Shown one piece after another: positions 17,801-24,931 of a stretch of DNA of 64,000 nt. Numbering within the stretch: the first letter of the stretch is position 1; the number at the start of each line of letters is the position of its first letter. Below the pieces are notes generated by a model, which ran no database searches, was not told the origin of the DNA, and worked only from the letters and a program-made list of their open reading frames with translations. Made by a program: the position numbers and the translations under genes. This DNA is from Microbacterium sp. oral taxon 186 str. F0373 (GTDB taxonomy: Bacteria; Actinomycetota; Actinomycetes; Actinomycetales; Microbacteriaceae): NCBI RefSeq assembly GCF_000411455.1, contig NZ_KE150457.1, positions 810,474 through 874,473 of the forward strand, given 5' to 3'.

Positions 17801-18071
17801 TCGAGGCGTTCGTCGTGCTCGTCGCGGTGGTCGACTCGAGGCCGGGAATGCCCTGGATCGCCGTCTCGATGGGCGTCGACACGTCATTGTTGACCACATC
17901 TGGCGACGCACCGGGGTACGTCGACAGGATCGAGAGCTGCGGGAACTCGACCGAGGGGATGAGCTCCTGCTTGAGGCTCGTGAGGGCGAGGCCGCCGAAG
18001 ATGGCCGCGACGATCGTGATGAGGGCGATCAGCGCCCGGTTCTTCAGGCTCAGGACGGCGAGGTGCGACAC
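14871..18071 (-). CDS. RND-superfamily efflux transporter (HAE1/SwrC type)
   Basis: A proton-driven RND efflux pump, 1066 aa, in the Gram-positive HAE1-like branch. It has the usual duplicated layout: TM1 (ALIALITIVAAIFGGLAL), a large external loop, TM2-6, TM7, a second loop and TM8-12. The proton-relay Asp pair is visible in TM4 as GRVVDDSIVVIENI near residue 406. The GTG start at 18071 follows GAGAGCAAGG. Neither a membrane-fusion protein nor a regulator gene lies beside it. The palindrome at 18112-18127 lies about 41 bases upstream and probably binds a TetR-type repressor encoded elsewhere. Substrates are unknown. Confidence 0.93.
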   Translation of the reverse strand: MSHLAVLSLKNRALIALITIVAAIFGGLALTSLKQELIPSVEFPQLSILSTYPGASPDVVNNDVSTPIETAIQGIPGLESTTATSTTNASIIQASFTYGTDLATAEQKILQAINRIKSTLPTGVEPNVVSFSIDDLPVIALAVTGYSDEKTIQAQLQATTIPDLEDVKGVSAATIVGGQGQRVTITPDQAKLAAAGFTQNALTDALKQNGVLFPGGTVTEGDQTLTVQTGSKLTSVDQISALPLVPTSAAQFEGAAKNGPLKIGDVATVALAQDPVTSISRVNGEPALTVSITKLPAANTVDVSRAVTALLPKLQSDIGGDARFSVVFDQAPFIEQSIESLAQEGLLGLVFAVLVILLFLLSVRSTLVTAISIPTSVLITFVGIQAFGYSLNILTLGALTIAIGRVVDDSIVVIENIKRHYVEGADKLSSILLAVREVAAAITASTITTVAVFLPIAFVGDVTGELFRPFAMTVTIAMAASLFVALTIVPVLAYWFLRPGKPVRDAEGNQVDPEDPAAPPSRLQRAYLPVLGWTLKHSWVTLLVAVLVLGGTIAAAPFMKTNFLGDSGQNTFTITQQVGQAPSLDAEDAAAKKVETALKGVAGITTVQTSIGSSGSAVRDAFRGGSTGITYSVTTDTSADQVTVRNDVEQALADLTDVGTVTVSSGQGGFGSSNVEVDVTAPSADALQTATDAVVTGLQGKNGIGQVTSNLSASLPFVAVTVDRAKAAQLGLSEVAVGGLVSNTMQPRQIGSVEIDGTSLTVYLQSSSVPKTIDELKGLQIASANGLVRLDQVATVEQSKGPTSITTQRGQRTATVTVTPSTDDLNTASASVRTALAGLELPTGAAAKVGGVVTQQSDAFGQLGLAMLAAILIVYIVMVATFKSLRQPLLLLVSVPFAATGAILLQIATGVPLGVASLIGVLMLIGIVVTNAIVLVDLVNQYREKGLSTHDATVAGGSRRLRPILMTALATIFALTPMALGITGHGGFISQPLAIVVIGGLVSSTVLTLLVLPTLYNLVEGARERRAARRAGDGGGRKAAADADAGPVAPASGAAALHPRRDLRGK

Positions 18072-18111
18072 AGAAGACCCTTGCTCTCGGACGGGCGCGG
18101 ACGAAGCGTTC

Positions 18112-18127
18112 GATACACGCGTGTATC
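18112..18127 (-). promoter_or_regulatory. Perfect 16-bp palindromic operator of RND gene
   Basis: GATACACGCGTGTATC is a perfect 16-bp palindrome upstream of the RND pump gene. Size and symmetry fit a TetR-family operator. No TetR gene is present in the window. Confidence 0.7.
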
Positions 18128-18233
18128 CGCCTCATTCTCGCACGCGGACCGGCGGCGGGCGGCGGCGGGAGCCGGGGGATAACCCGACAATCCGAACAGT
18201 CGACACCCAGGGGTGCCGACGCTCAGCCGGCGC

Positions 18234-18611
18234 TCAGCGCGGGAAGAGCTCGCCGATGACGAGGCCGGCAGCGGCGGCGATGAGGGCGAGCACGAGCGTG
18301 CCGATGAGGTTGACCCACGCCCAGTCACGGCGTCCGCGCTCGGCCAGCAGAGCCGTCTCGGTGGACACGGTGCTGAACGTCGTGAACCCGCCCAGCACGC
18401 CCACTCCGAGAATGCTGGCCCACGCCGGCGAGACGTTCGGTCCGAGACCGGTGACCAGACCCAGCAGGAACGACCCGAGGACGTTCACGAGAAGGATGCC
18501 GAGCGGAAAGGCGCCGGATCGCCCGCGCATGATCGCGGCATCCATCACATACCGCGCGCCGGCGCCGAGCCCGCCGCCGACGACGAGCGCTGCCATCTCG
18601 AACGGGTTCAT
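18234..18611 (-). CDS. crcB: Fluoride channel CrcB/FluC, second subunit gene
   Basis: A small (125 aa) four-helix fluoride exporter of the Fluc family. The family core GGFTTFSTVSTE and the N-terminal GGGLGAGARYVMD are present, as is the helix-break region NVLGSFLLGL. Its ATG overlaps the stop of the preceding crcB gene (ATGA at 18608-18611), so the pair is co-translated and likely forms a heterodimeric or dual-topology channel, as in other Gram-positives with two crcB genes. Confidence 0.94.
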   Translation of the reverse strand: MNPFEMAALVVGGGLGAGARYVMDAAIMRGRSGAFPLGILLVNVLGSFLLGLVTGLGPNVSPAWASILGVGVLGGFTTFSTVSTETALLAERGRRDWAWVNLIGTLVLALIAAAAGLVIGELFPR

Positions 18612-19042
18612 TCGGCATCCTCCGGCTGTTCGATCTCGCCCGGCCGATCGGCGATCCGTCGTCCGAAGGCAAGACCGACGACGGCCGCGAAGACACCGCC
18701 GAACAGCGAGACCACGACGAGGATGATGCCGACATAGGGCGAGGCGCTGGAGGTCGACAGCGCCTGCACGGCGAAGGCGCTGTACGTCGTGAAGCCGCCC
18801 ATGACTCCCGTACCGAGGAAGAGGCGGGCGCGGGGATGCCGGTCGGCGAGCCAGCCCACGATGACGCCGAGCAGCAGCGAACCGACGAGGTTGATCACGA
18901 GTGTGACGGCCGGCACCACGAGCGGATGCGGGTTCGCAGCGCCCAGGGGCACCACCACGACGGCGCGGATCGCGACACCGATCATTCCGCCGAGGATCAC
19001 CAGCACGAGGGCGACCGGCGAGAACCAGCGAGGACGAGTCAC
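18608..19042 (-). CDS. crcB: Fluoride channel CrcB/FluC, first subunit gene
   Basis: The partner fluoride channel subunit (144 aa), with four hydrophobic segments, IGVAIRAVVVV, NLVGSLLLGV and the core GGFTTYSAFAVQ. It has a longer acidic C-terminus than its neighbour. The complement of 19049-19054 gives a TAGTCT -10 box six bases before the GTG start, so this pair has its own leaderless promoter although topoisomerase lies just upstream on the same strand. There is no room for a fluoride riboswitch. Confidence 0.94.
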   Translation of the reverse strand: MTRPRWFSPVALVLVILGGMIGVAIRAVVVVPLGAANPHPLVVPAVTLVINLVGSLLLGVIVGWLADRHPRARLFLGTGVMGGFTTYSAFAVQALSTSSASPYVGIILVVVSLFGGVFAAVVGLAFGRRIADRPGEIEQPEDAE

Positions 19043-19062
19043 GTCCGCAGACTAGCGTCGCC

Positions 19063-20025
19063 TTACGGGGACAGCAGCGCACGGATCGCCGATTCCGGCG
19101 AAACGGTCGTGTCCAACAGCTCGCCGCGTCGATACCGCGCGAACACGCGGGGGTCGATGTAGGAGCTCTTGGCCACCGTCGGCGTGTTGCCCAGACCCGC
19201 GGCCGCCGCCTTGATGGCCAGCACCTCGGCGCGCTTGCGGTCGGTCTTGGTCGCGGTGGTCCCGATGCGCGCCAGGGCGTCGGCGGCGAGAATGGTGCCG
19301 CGGAGCGTGCGGAAGTCCTTCGCGGTGAAGCTGCCGCCGGTCATCGTGCGGACGTACACGTTGACATCCCGCGGGGTGAGGGGAACGCGGCGTCGGCCAC
19401 GCACATACGCCAGCAGCGGTGCGGCCGGTCGGCCCGCCGCGAGCAGCTCGACGACGACGGCGAGATCCTCGTCATCCACCTCGAGGCTCTGCCGCTTGCC
19501 GCTCTTGCCCGGAAACCGCAGGCTCGTGACCGTGCCGCTGACGGCGGCATCCCGCCGCTGCAGCGTGGTGAGACCGCGGCTGCCGTGCGCCGTGAAGTAG
19601 CGCTCGCTGCCCACTCGAGGTGCCGCCTGATCGAGCAGCCGGAAGGCGGTCGCCAGCACCCGCTCGCGGTCGAGGCCGTCGCGGCGGAGCGACGCGGTGA
19701 TGCGGCCCCGGGCGCGTGGGAGGCACTCGGCGAGCTGCAGCGCCCGTGCGTACTTGCCCTTGTCGCGGGTCGTCGACCAGTCCGGGTGATAGAGGTACTG
19801 CATCCGTCCGGCCTCGTCGACGCCGGTGGCCTGGACGTGCCCGTTCGCGGCGGCACAGATCCAGACGTCGTTCCAGGCGGGCGGGATGACGAGCGCGACG
19901 ACGCGTTCACGCTCCGCGGCGGGGAGAGCGGCCCCGTCGGCATCCACGTATCGGAATCCCGAACCGGACCGCAGGCGCCGGTAGCCGAGGTCGCGTCCGG
20001 GGCGGACGCGGCGAAGGCGCGGCAC
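19063..20025 (-). CDS. DNA topoisomerase IB
   Basis: A type IB topoisomerase (320 aa), poxvirus/bacterial class, which relaxes supercoils by a transient 3'-phosphotyrosyl nick. Family motifs are VIPPAWNDVWI, GHVQATGVDEAGRMQYLYH, GLTTLQRRD and FTAKDFRTLRGT. The active-site Tyr is in TVAKSSYIDPRV. The GTG at 20025 is taken as start because it follows the stop codon of the upstream gene directly and MPRLRRVRPG fits the family. The N-terminus lies next to a Rho-N-like gene, and the two are probably cotranscribed. Confidence 0.93.
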   Translation of the reverse strand: MPRLRRVRPGRDLGYRRLRSGSGFRYVDADGAALPAAERERVVALVIPPAWNDVWICAAANGHVQATGVDEAGRMQYLYHPDWSTTRDKGKYARALQLAECLPRARGRITASLRRDGLDRERVLATAFRLLDQAAPRVGSERYFTAHGSRGLTTLQRRDAAVSGTVTSLRFPGKSGKRQSLEVDDEDLAVVVELLAAGRPAAPLLAYVRGRRRVPLTPRDVNVYVRTMTGGSFTAKDFRTLRGTILAADALARIGTTATKTDRKRAEVLAIKAAAAGLGNTPTVAKSSYIDPRVFARYRRGELLDTTVSPESAIRALLSP

Positions 20026-20026
20026 G

Positions 20027-20296
20027 TCAGGAGTCTCGGAGCATGTCGATGAGCTCCGCCTTGCGCGCCCCGGAGTATCCGCGGATGCCGAGCTGCTTCG
20101 CACGGGCACGCAGCTCGGCGACCGTCCAGTCCTCGTATGAGCCGGACGCGCCGCCCCGTCGCCCCACGGCTTCACGGCCGTCCCGCGCGGCGGCGTTGGA
20201 GATGCGGGCGGCCTTCTGCTTCGACGCGCCGTCCGCGCGCAGCTCCTCGTAGAGCTCGGGATCCTTGAGCGAAGGAGATGTTCCGTTCTGGGGCAT
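20027..20296 (-). CDS. Small Rho-N/SAP-like protein (DUF7218 type)
   Basis: An 89-residue protein. The N-terminal half (SLKDPELYEELRADGASKQK...AARISNAAARDG) matches small actinobacterial proteins with a plasmid-stabilisation-like helix. The C-terminal 40 residues (WTVAELRARAKQLGIRGYSG, then ARKAELIDMLRDS) are a Rho N-terminal or SAP-like nucleic-acid-binding motif. It ends immediately before the topoisomerase IB gene on the same strand, which suggests a DNA-related role, but no function is established. Confidence 0.8.
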   Translation of the reverse strand: MPQNGTSPSLKDPELYEELRADGASKQKAARISNAAARDGREAVGRRGGASGSYEDWTVAELRARAKQLGIRGYSGARKAELIDMLRDS

Positions 20297-20405
20297 GCAT
20301 CCGTCCCTATCGCAGTTTCGGGGGCTGCGGCAAGGGGGGTGTCCGCCCCACAGAACACGGCTAGTTTCAGGGGGTCATGGAGTCCCTCGAGAATGGAGCA
20401 ATCAC

Positions 20406-20567
20406 ATGAATCTCGCTCTGATCATCATCATCGTCGTCGCGATCGTCCTCGCTATCGTCGGCGGCATGAACGCCGCCCTGAACTGGCTGCTGTGGGTCGC
20501 CCTGATCGTTGCCGTGATCGCGATCATCGCGTTCCTGCTGCGACTCGTTCGCGGCGGTCGCGCGTAG
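20406..20567 (+). CDS. Small hydrophobic membrane protein, 53 aa
   Basis: Two hydrophobic helices (NLALIIIIVVAIVLAIVGGM and LLWVALIVAVIAIIAFLL) followed by an Arg-rich end. GGAG lies eight bases before the ATG. I do not recognise a family. It stands alone between the divergent Rho-N-like gene and the DUF4097 gene. Confidence 0.65.
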   Translation: MNLALIIIIVVAIVLAIVGGMNAALNWLLWVALIVAVIAIIAFLLRLVRGGRA

Positions 20568-20643
20568 CGACGCCGCTCAACCGGACAACGCGCCGGCTCA
20601 CCTCACGGTGGGCCGGCGCGTCTGCGTTGCGGGCCACGAATCG

Positions 20644-20715
20644 CTCCCGTCGTCCGTCCCTTGTTGTCGGTGACGCCGCCCGTCAGCGTCAACAAGGGAC
20701 GGACGAACCCGGGAG
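20644..20715. repeat. Intergenic hairpin element, arms CGTCCGTCCCTTGTTG
   Basis: Perfect 16-bp arms at 20651-20666 and 20690-20705, extended outward by CTCCCG...CGGGAG and inward by TGACG...CGTCA. It lies downstream of the 53-aa membrane protein gene and just before the PadR-type operator. There is no T tract. Confidence 0.85.
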
Positions 20716-20733
20716 TCGGCGCGCACTGGTAAG

Positions 20734-20778
20734 TCGAGATATATCGTGTTATCGTTGATTCAACGCGATATATCTCGA
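20734..20778 (+). promoter_or_regulatory. PadR-type operator pair upstream of DUF4097-padR operon
   Basis: Perfect 13-bp inverted repeats TCGAGATATATCG (20734-20746) and CGATATATCTCGA (20766-20778) flank the likely promoter core, whose AT content stands out from its surroundings. The ATATAT-centred symmetry fits PadR-family operators, and a padR gene is the second gene of the downstream operon, so autoregulation is likely. Confidence 0.75.
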
Positions 20779-20802
20779 ATCGCCTCGTGTCAGGAGAACA
20801 CC

Positions 20803-21654
20803 ATGACTCTGGAGAAGTGGCTCATCAAGCCGGGCGAGACCCGGGTGATCGACCTCGAAGACATCCGCAAGCTGAAGGTGGGCCTCGTCGGCGGCCAGAT
20901 CGATGTCGTCGCGCACGATGAGCCCGGCGTCCGCATCGAAGTGCATGCCGTCACCATCAAAGACCTCCGCATCGAGGCCTCCGGCGACGTGGTGGAGATC
21001 GATCACCCGCAGCTGCGCTGGGACAACTTCCTCGAGGTGTTCCGCAACTTCGGCTCCGGCGGTCCCAAGGCGGAGATCAGCGTGGCGGTCCCCCGCGGCA
21101 TCCTGCTGAACCTCGGCGTCGTCTCCGCGAGTGCGCTCGTGTCGGGGCTCACCTCTGGCGCGCGCCTGAACACCGTCTCCGGCGACATCATCGTCGACGG
21201 CCTCGCCGGCGATCTCTCGGTCAACGCCGTCTCGGGCGACGTGCAGATCCGCGGCCTGGACGGCGCGCTCAGCGCCAACTCGGTCTCGGGTGATGTGGCG
21301 GCCACCGGCAGCATCCGCAAGGCCACGATCGACACGGTGTCGGGCGGCATGCTCGTCGACTCGACCGATCGGGTCGATCTCGTCAGCCTCAACACGGTGT
21401 CGGGTGACGCCACCGTCCGTCTCGACGAAGGCCACCCAGCGAACTTCGTGCTGCGCAGCGTCAGCGGCCGCCTCATGGTCGACGGCGTCAAGCGATCGAG
21501 CTCCGGGCCGTCGAACTACGTCGACTCCGTCGGAGAGCTCAGCGGCAGTTTCGCAGATGTGCGCGCGAACTCCGTGTCGGGCGATGTCACGGTGCTGCGC
21601 CGTTCGCCGGCGGCTCCGGATGCCGCAGCATCCGCGACCGCAGAGGAGAACTGA
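20803..21654 (+). CDS. DUF4097 beta-strand-repeat protein
   Basis: A 283-residue protein of the DUF4097 (bactofilin-like beta-helix) type. Its middle is a run of about 20-residue turns marked by repeated VSGD (NTVSGDIIVDG, NAVSGDVQIRG, NSVSGDVAATG, NTVSGDATVRL). It has no signal peptide or membrane segment. Function is unknown; in actinobacteria it commonly pairs with a PadR regulator, as here. AGGAG lies before the ATG and the stop is two bases from padR. Confidence 0.88.
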   Translation: MTLEKWLIKPGETRVIDLEDIRKLKVGLVGGQIDVVAHDEPGVRIEVHAVTIKDLRIEASGDVVEIDHPQLRWDNFLEVFRNFGSGGPKAEISVAVPRGILLNLGVVSASALVSGLTSGARLNTVSGDIIVDGLAGDLSVNAVSGDVQIRGLDGALSANSVSGDVAATGSIRKATIDTVSGGMLVDSTDRVDLVSLNTVSGDATVRLDEGHPANFVLRSVSGRLMVDGVKRSSSGPSNYVDSVGELSGSFADVRANSVSGDVTVLRRSPAAPDAAASATAEEN

Positions 21655-21656
21655 GC

Positions 21657-22292
21657 ATGCCTCCCGTCTTCTCGCACGGCGACCTGCGCCTCTACCTGCT
21701 GAACCTCCTCGACGAGTCACCGCGTCACGGCTACGACCTGATGCAGGCGCTGTCGGATCGCACCGGCGGCACCTACACGCCGAGCGCCGGCACCATCTAT
21801 CCGCGGCTGTCGAAGCTCGAGGAGGAGGGTCTGGTCACCAAGACCGTCGACGGCCGCAAGACCGTCTACGCGATCACCGAGGCGGGACGCGCCGAGGTGG
21901 CCGCTCGCGCCCACGAGCTCGAGGGGATCGAGGCCGGACTCGCCGACAGCGTGCGCCTGATCGCCGACGAGGTTCGCGGCAGCGTCCGGGAGGCGATGAA
22001 GAGCCTGCGCGCCGACCTGGCCGCCTCAGCGCAGTCCGAGCGCGACAACGCCGAGCGTGACCGCGACGACGCACGCGCCTCGGCATCCGCGTCGGGGTGG
22101 GACGAGGCGCGGGCGTCGTCGCGCGAGCAGATGAGGCGGGCCGAGGCGATCGTCGCCGAGTTCCGCGGCACCGTGCGGGCGGATCTGCGCACCCATCTGG
22201 CGCACGGCGGACGGCTCGCGGCCGACGCCGTCGACGACCTGTCGCGCGCGCTGGATGAGGCCCTCGCCGCCCTCACGCGCACGCTCCGCTGA
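21657..22292 (+). CDS. PadR-family transcriptional regulator
   Basis: A 211-residue regulator. The N-terminal winged helix (residues 5-80) shows LYLLNLLDESPRHGYDLMQ, SAGTIYPRLSKLEEEGLV and the wing KTVYAITEAG. The C-terminal half is charged and helical (ESERDNAERDRDDAR-like), probably the dimerising coiled coil. It very likely represses its own operon through the sites at 20734-20778. The inducer is unknown. Confidence 0.92.
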   Translation: MPPVFSHGDLRLYLLNLLDESPRHGYDLMQALSDRTGGTYTPSAGTIYPRLSKLEEEGLVTKTVDGRKTVYAITEAGRAEVAARAHELEGIEAGLADSVRLIADEVRGSVREAMKSLRADLAASAQSERDNAERDRDDARASASASGWDEARASSREQMRRAEAIVAEFRGTVRADLRTHLAHGGRLAADAVDDLSRALDEALAALTRTLR

Positions 22293-22315
22293 CCCCGCCC
22301 CCACCCCCCTGTCCC

Positions 22316-22380
22316 CGCCGAGCCGCCATCATTCCGCCGAGCCGCCACGTTCCGGCGCGTCAAAGGATGGCGGCTCGGCG
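22316..22380. repeat. Intergenic hairpin element, arms CGCCGAGCCGCCATC
   Basis: Perfect 15-bp arms CGCCGAGCCGCCATC (22316-22330) and GATGGCGGCTCGGCG (22366-22380). A second partial copy of the left arm lies at 22335-22347. It sits between the convergent padR and universal stress protein genes and may act as a shared terminator. Confidence 0.85.
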
Positions 22381-22414
22381 AGTTCGTAGTGGCTCGCGGG
22401 AGGGAGCGGCGGGG

Positions 22415-22933
22415 TTAGGACGGGGGCCAGAGGTCCTCGTCGTCGTCCACCGGGTCTTCCAGGGGGACGACGAGGATCGGGCGTGACTGGCGGTGGGCGA
22501 GACGAGCGGCGACCGACCCCGTGAAGAACTCGCGCACCGACTCGCCGAACCCGCGACGGCGCGTGCCGACGACGATCAGGCGCGCCTGCGCCTTCTCGGA
22601 GAGGTGCTTGATCGCCAGAGCCGGGTCGCCGACGAGCTGGGTGACGCTCCAGTCGACGCCCGAGCCGTCGAGGACGGATGCCGCGGCGCTGGTGACCGCA
22701 CTCAGCTGCGCCTCCCCGATGGCGAGGTCGATGTCGATCGGCGCGGTGTGCATGTAGCCGTCGGGGTCCTCGTACGTGACGAAGCGTGTGACGTCGACGT
22801 GCGCGACGATCAGCGGTGCCGAGAACAGCTTCGCGTAGCGGGCGGCTTCCTTCAGGACGCGCGTCGGCTGATCGGGAATCGCGCCCACGATCACCGCTCG
22901 CTGAGGAACCGCGCTCTCGTCTGTCTCGGCCAT
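22415..22933 (-). CDS. Universal stress protein (UspA family)
   Basis: A single-domain universal stress protein (172 aa). The start is the ATG at 22933 (MAETDES). Family features are RAVIVGAIPDQPTRVLKEA at the first strand, APLIVAHVDV, and a C-terminal nucleotide-binding segment ARLIVVGTRRRGFGESVREF followed by FTGSVA and a final RPILVVP strand. ATP binding is likely but not proven. Confidence 0.9.
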   Translation of the reverse strand: MAETDESAVPQRAVIVGAIPDQPTRVLKEAARYAKLFSAPLIVAHVDVTRFVTYEDPDGYMHTAPIDIDLAIGEAQLSAVTSAAASVLDGSGVDWSVTQLVGDPALAIKHLSEKAQARLIVVGTRRRGFGESVREFFTGSVAARLAHRQSRPILVVPLEDPVDDDEDLWPPS

Positions 22934-23099
22934 GCGACACTCCCCGTCCTCCCCCGCACCGCGAGGCGCCGGGGGCACCGTGTTATTCTGAATGCTACTC
23001 TTCCCGGCAGGAAGCCGGATCGTCAATCGCATCGTGAATGCGCCGGACGAAATGCGGGAAACCCGCATCGTCCGTGACTCAGAAATGAGGGGGTCTCGC

Positions 23100-23279
23100 A
23101 TGGGGCGTGGCCGTCAGAAAGCGAAGCACACCAAAATCGCTCGCGAGCTGAAGTACGACACCTATAACGTGAACTACTCCGCGCTCGAAAAGGAGCTCGG
23201 ACACCACGAGGAAGACCCGTACGTCGACAAGTGGGCCGATCAGTATGCCGACGACGAGGACGAGCTGGAGACAGCCTGA
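23100..23279 (+). CDS. DUF3073 domain protein
   Basis: A small (59 aa) highly charged protein conserved in actinobacteria: MGRGRQKAKHTKIARELKY at the N-terminus and a very acidic tail (DDEDELETA). DUF3073 genes lie next to purM/purF in mycobacteria (Rv0810c) and here lie close to the same purine genes. Function is unknown. GAGGGGG precedes the ATG. Confidence 0.93.
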   Translation: MGRGRQKAKHTKIARELKYDTYNVNYSALEKELGHHEEDPYVDKWADQYADDEDELETA

Positions 23280-23312
23280 CGCGTCGGGAGTCGCTCGCGC
23301 GCTGAGAGGCGC

Positions 23313-24554
23313 TCACCACGTTCCGTGACGGTGTTCCCACTCGTCCTCGATCGTGCGCGGTCTCGTCACGATCAGGCCGGTGGGGATCGTCGCGAGAAAC
23401 AGCAAGCCGAAGACGGTGAGCACCGGTTGCCACTGTCCGGTCAGCTCGTGGACGACGGCGAACATGAGCGGGAACAGCGCGGCGATGCCGTAGCCGACGC
23501 TCTGCGCGAAGCCGCTGAGCGCTACGGAGCCCTCGTGCGTGCGCGAGCGCAGCTGGATGAGCACCAGCACCGCCGGGAACAACGCCTGAGGGGTACCGAG
23601 CAGCACGACCCAGAGGATCGTGGCCGCGGCGGGCGCGATCAGCATTCCGGCCACCCCCGTCAGCCCCGCGATCAGAGCGGCGGCGTACACGACGCCGACC
23701 CGACGCCACCGGGTGATCAGGATCGGCACGATGATCGACCACGGCAAGCCCATCGCACCGAACAGTGACAGCAGCGCGCCGGCCTCGGCGTGCGAGACGC
23801 CGGCGATGTCGACGAGAACGACCGGCAGCCAGGCGAAGCACGCGTAGACGCTCGCCGCGGAGATGCCGAAGGTCCCGGCCAGCGCCCACGCGAGCGCCAG
23901 CCGAGGCAGACGTCCCAACACCCCGGGCGCGGGGGCGTCGAGATCCACGGTGACGGGCGCCTGCGCGCGGGCGACGTTCGCGCGCGCCACCAGCGTCACC
24001 CAGGGCACGACCGCCAGAAGCGCGAGGATCGCCCACATGCCCAGCGAGAACCGCCAGCCCGCGGCATCCGCGACCGGCACCGCCACCAGCGGCGGCACGA
24101 ACGCGGCCATCGCGAGAAGAGCGGAGTACAGCGCGGTCATCGTGCCCACGCGATCGGGGAAGTACGTCTTGATCAGCGGCGGCAGGACGACGTTGCCCAC
24201 GCCCACGGCGGCGAACAGGACCGTCGTCGCCAGCAGCAGCGTGGCCGCATCCCCCGCGAGGGAACGCGCGATGAGGGCGGAGGTGACGATGAGCATGGAT
24301 GCCGCCGCCAGCCGTTCCAGCCCGAACCGGCGCTCGAGGATCGGGGTCACGATGCCGAAGACGGCGAAGCAGACCGGTGGCGCGGTGCCGATGAGACCGG
24401 CCACCCATGTCGGCACGGCGAAGTCGGCCTGCACCTCCGAGATGATCGGCGACAGCGCGGCGACGGCCGAACGCAGGGAGAACGCGACGAGCACGACGCC
24501 GACGAGCGCGAGGAGCCGGCCCCGCCAGAGGGAGCGGGGGCGGGGATCGGTCAC
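23313..24554 (-). CDS. MFS transporter, CynX/NimT-like
   Basis: A 12-helix major facilitator exporter or importer of the CynX/NimT group (413 aa). The first helix carries FSLRSAVAALSPIISEVQ and the second PTWVAGLIGTAPPVCFAVFG, both typical of this branch. Start GTG 24554 is chosen because a TAGGGT -10 box (complement of 24562-24567) lies seven bases away, giving a leaderless message. The substrate is unknown. Confidence 0.88.
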   Translation of the reverse strand: MTDPRPRSLWRGRLLALVGVVLVAFSLRSAVAALSPIISEVQADFAVPTWVAGLIGTAPPVCFAVFGIVTPILERRFGLERLAAASMLIVTSALIARSLAGDAATLLLATTVLFAAVGVGNVVLPPLIKTYFPDRVGTMTALYSALLAMAAFVPPLVAVPVADAAGWRFSLGMWAILALLAVVPWVTLVARANVARAQAPVTVDLDAPAPGVLGRLPRLALAWALAGTFGISAASVYACFAWLPVVLVDIAGVSHAEAGALLSLFGAMGLPWSIIVPILITRWRRVGVVYAAALIAGLTGVAGMLIAPAAATILWVVLLGTPQALFPAVLVLIQLRSRTHEGSVALSGFAQSVGYGIAALFPLMFAVVHELTGQWQPVLTVFGLLFLATIPTGLIVTRPRTIEDEWEHRHGTW

Positions 24555-24713
24555 CCGATCCACCCTAGGGCGCGGGGCGCAGCACGTTTCGACTCGCTCC
24601 GCTCGCTCAACGACCGGGGGCAGCACCACCGCCGCTCAACGACCGGGGGCAGCGCCACCGCTCGTTGAGCGAGGCGCACGGCGCCGAGTCGAAACGCCGC
24701 GCGCGGCCGACGG
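24555..24713. other. Intergenic region with CGTTTCGACTCG-family inverted repeat
   Basis: The stretch holds outer arms CGTTTCGACTCG (24585-24596) and CGAGTCGAAACG (24684-24695), inner arms CGCTCGCTCAACG and CGTTGAGCGAG, and a 20-mer starting GCTCAACGACCGGGGG repeated at 24605 and 24634. The same outer arms occur at 42066-42106, and single relatives lie near 30253 and 38274. Confidence 0.85.
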
Positions 24714-24839
24714 TCAGTACCGGCCGGAGAGGGCTCGGGCGAGCCTTCCGACGACGTCCGCCACGGCACCGAGCGCCTTCGTGAGGCCGCGGGCCAGTCT
24801 CTGAGCACGAGTCGCGGGTTCACCGGATCGGCTGTTCAT
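24714..24839 (-). CDS. Possible 41-residue cationic amphipathic peptide
   Basis: An open frame from an ATG (complement of 24837-24839) encodes 41 residues: an Arg-rich start, then RAQRLARGLTKALGAVADVV and GRLARALSGRY, which would form an amphipathic cationic helix. The ribosome-binding site is weak (GAGAGTGAG). It lies downstream of purF on the same strand, with no homologue recognised. It could be a real small membrane-binding peptide or chance. Confidence 0.4.
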   Translation of the reverse strand: MNSRSGEPATRAQRLARGLTKALGAVADVVGRLARALSGRY

Positions 24840-24931
24840 CGCTGCACTCACTCTCATCGAGCTGTCGCGGACGGGCGACGATGTTGGACTTAGAGTATCG
24901 GCGCCGGGGCAGGACGGGAGAAAGACCCGGG

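Noticed and set aside
14898-18182. A very long open frame antisense to the RND pump gene (and similar long frames antisense to the phosphoesterase and other large genes)
   Set aside because: At this GC content antisense frames stay open by chance. The translations are Arg/Asp/Glu-rich without domains or membrane pattern, while the other strand gives clear families.
19043-19062. Fluoride riboswitch upstream of the crcB pair
   Set aside because: Only 20 bases lie between the genes, and the -10 box directly precedes the start codon.
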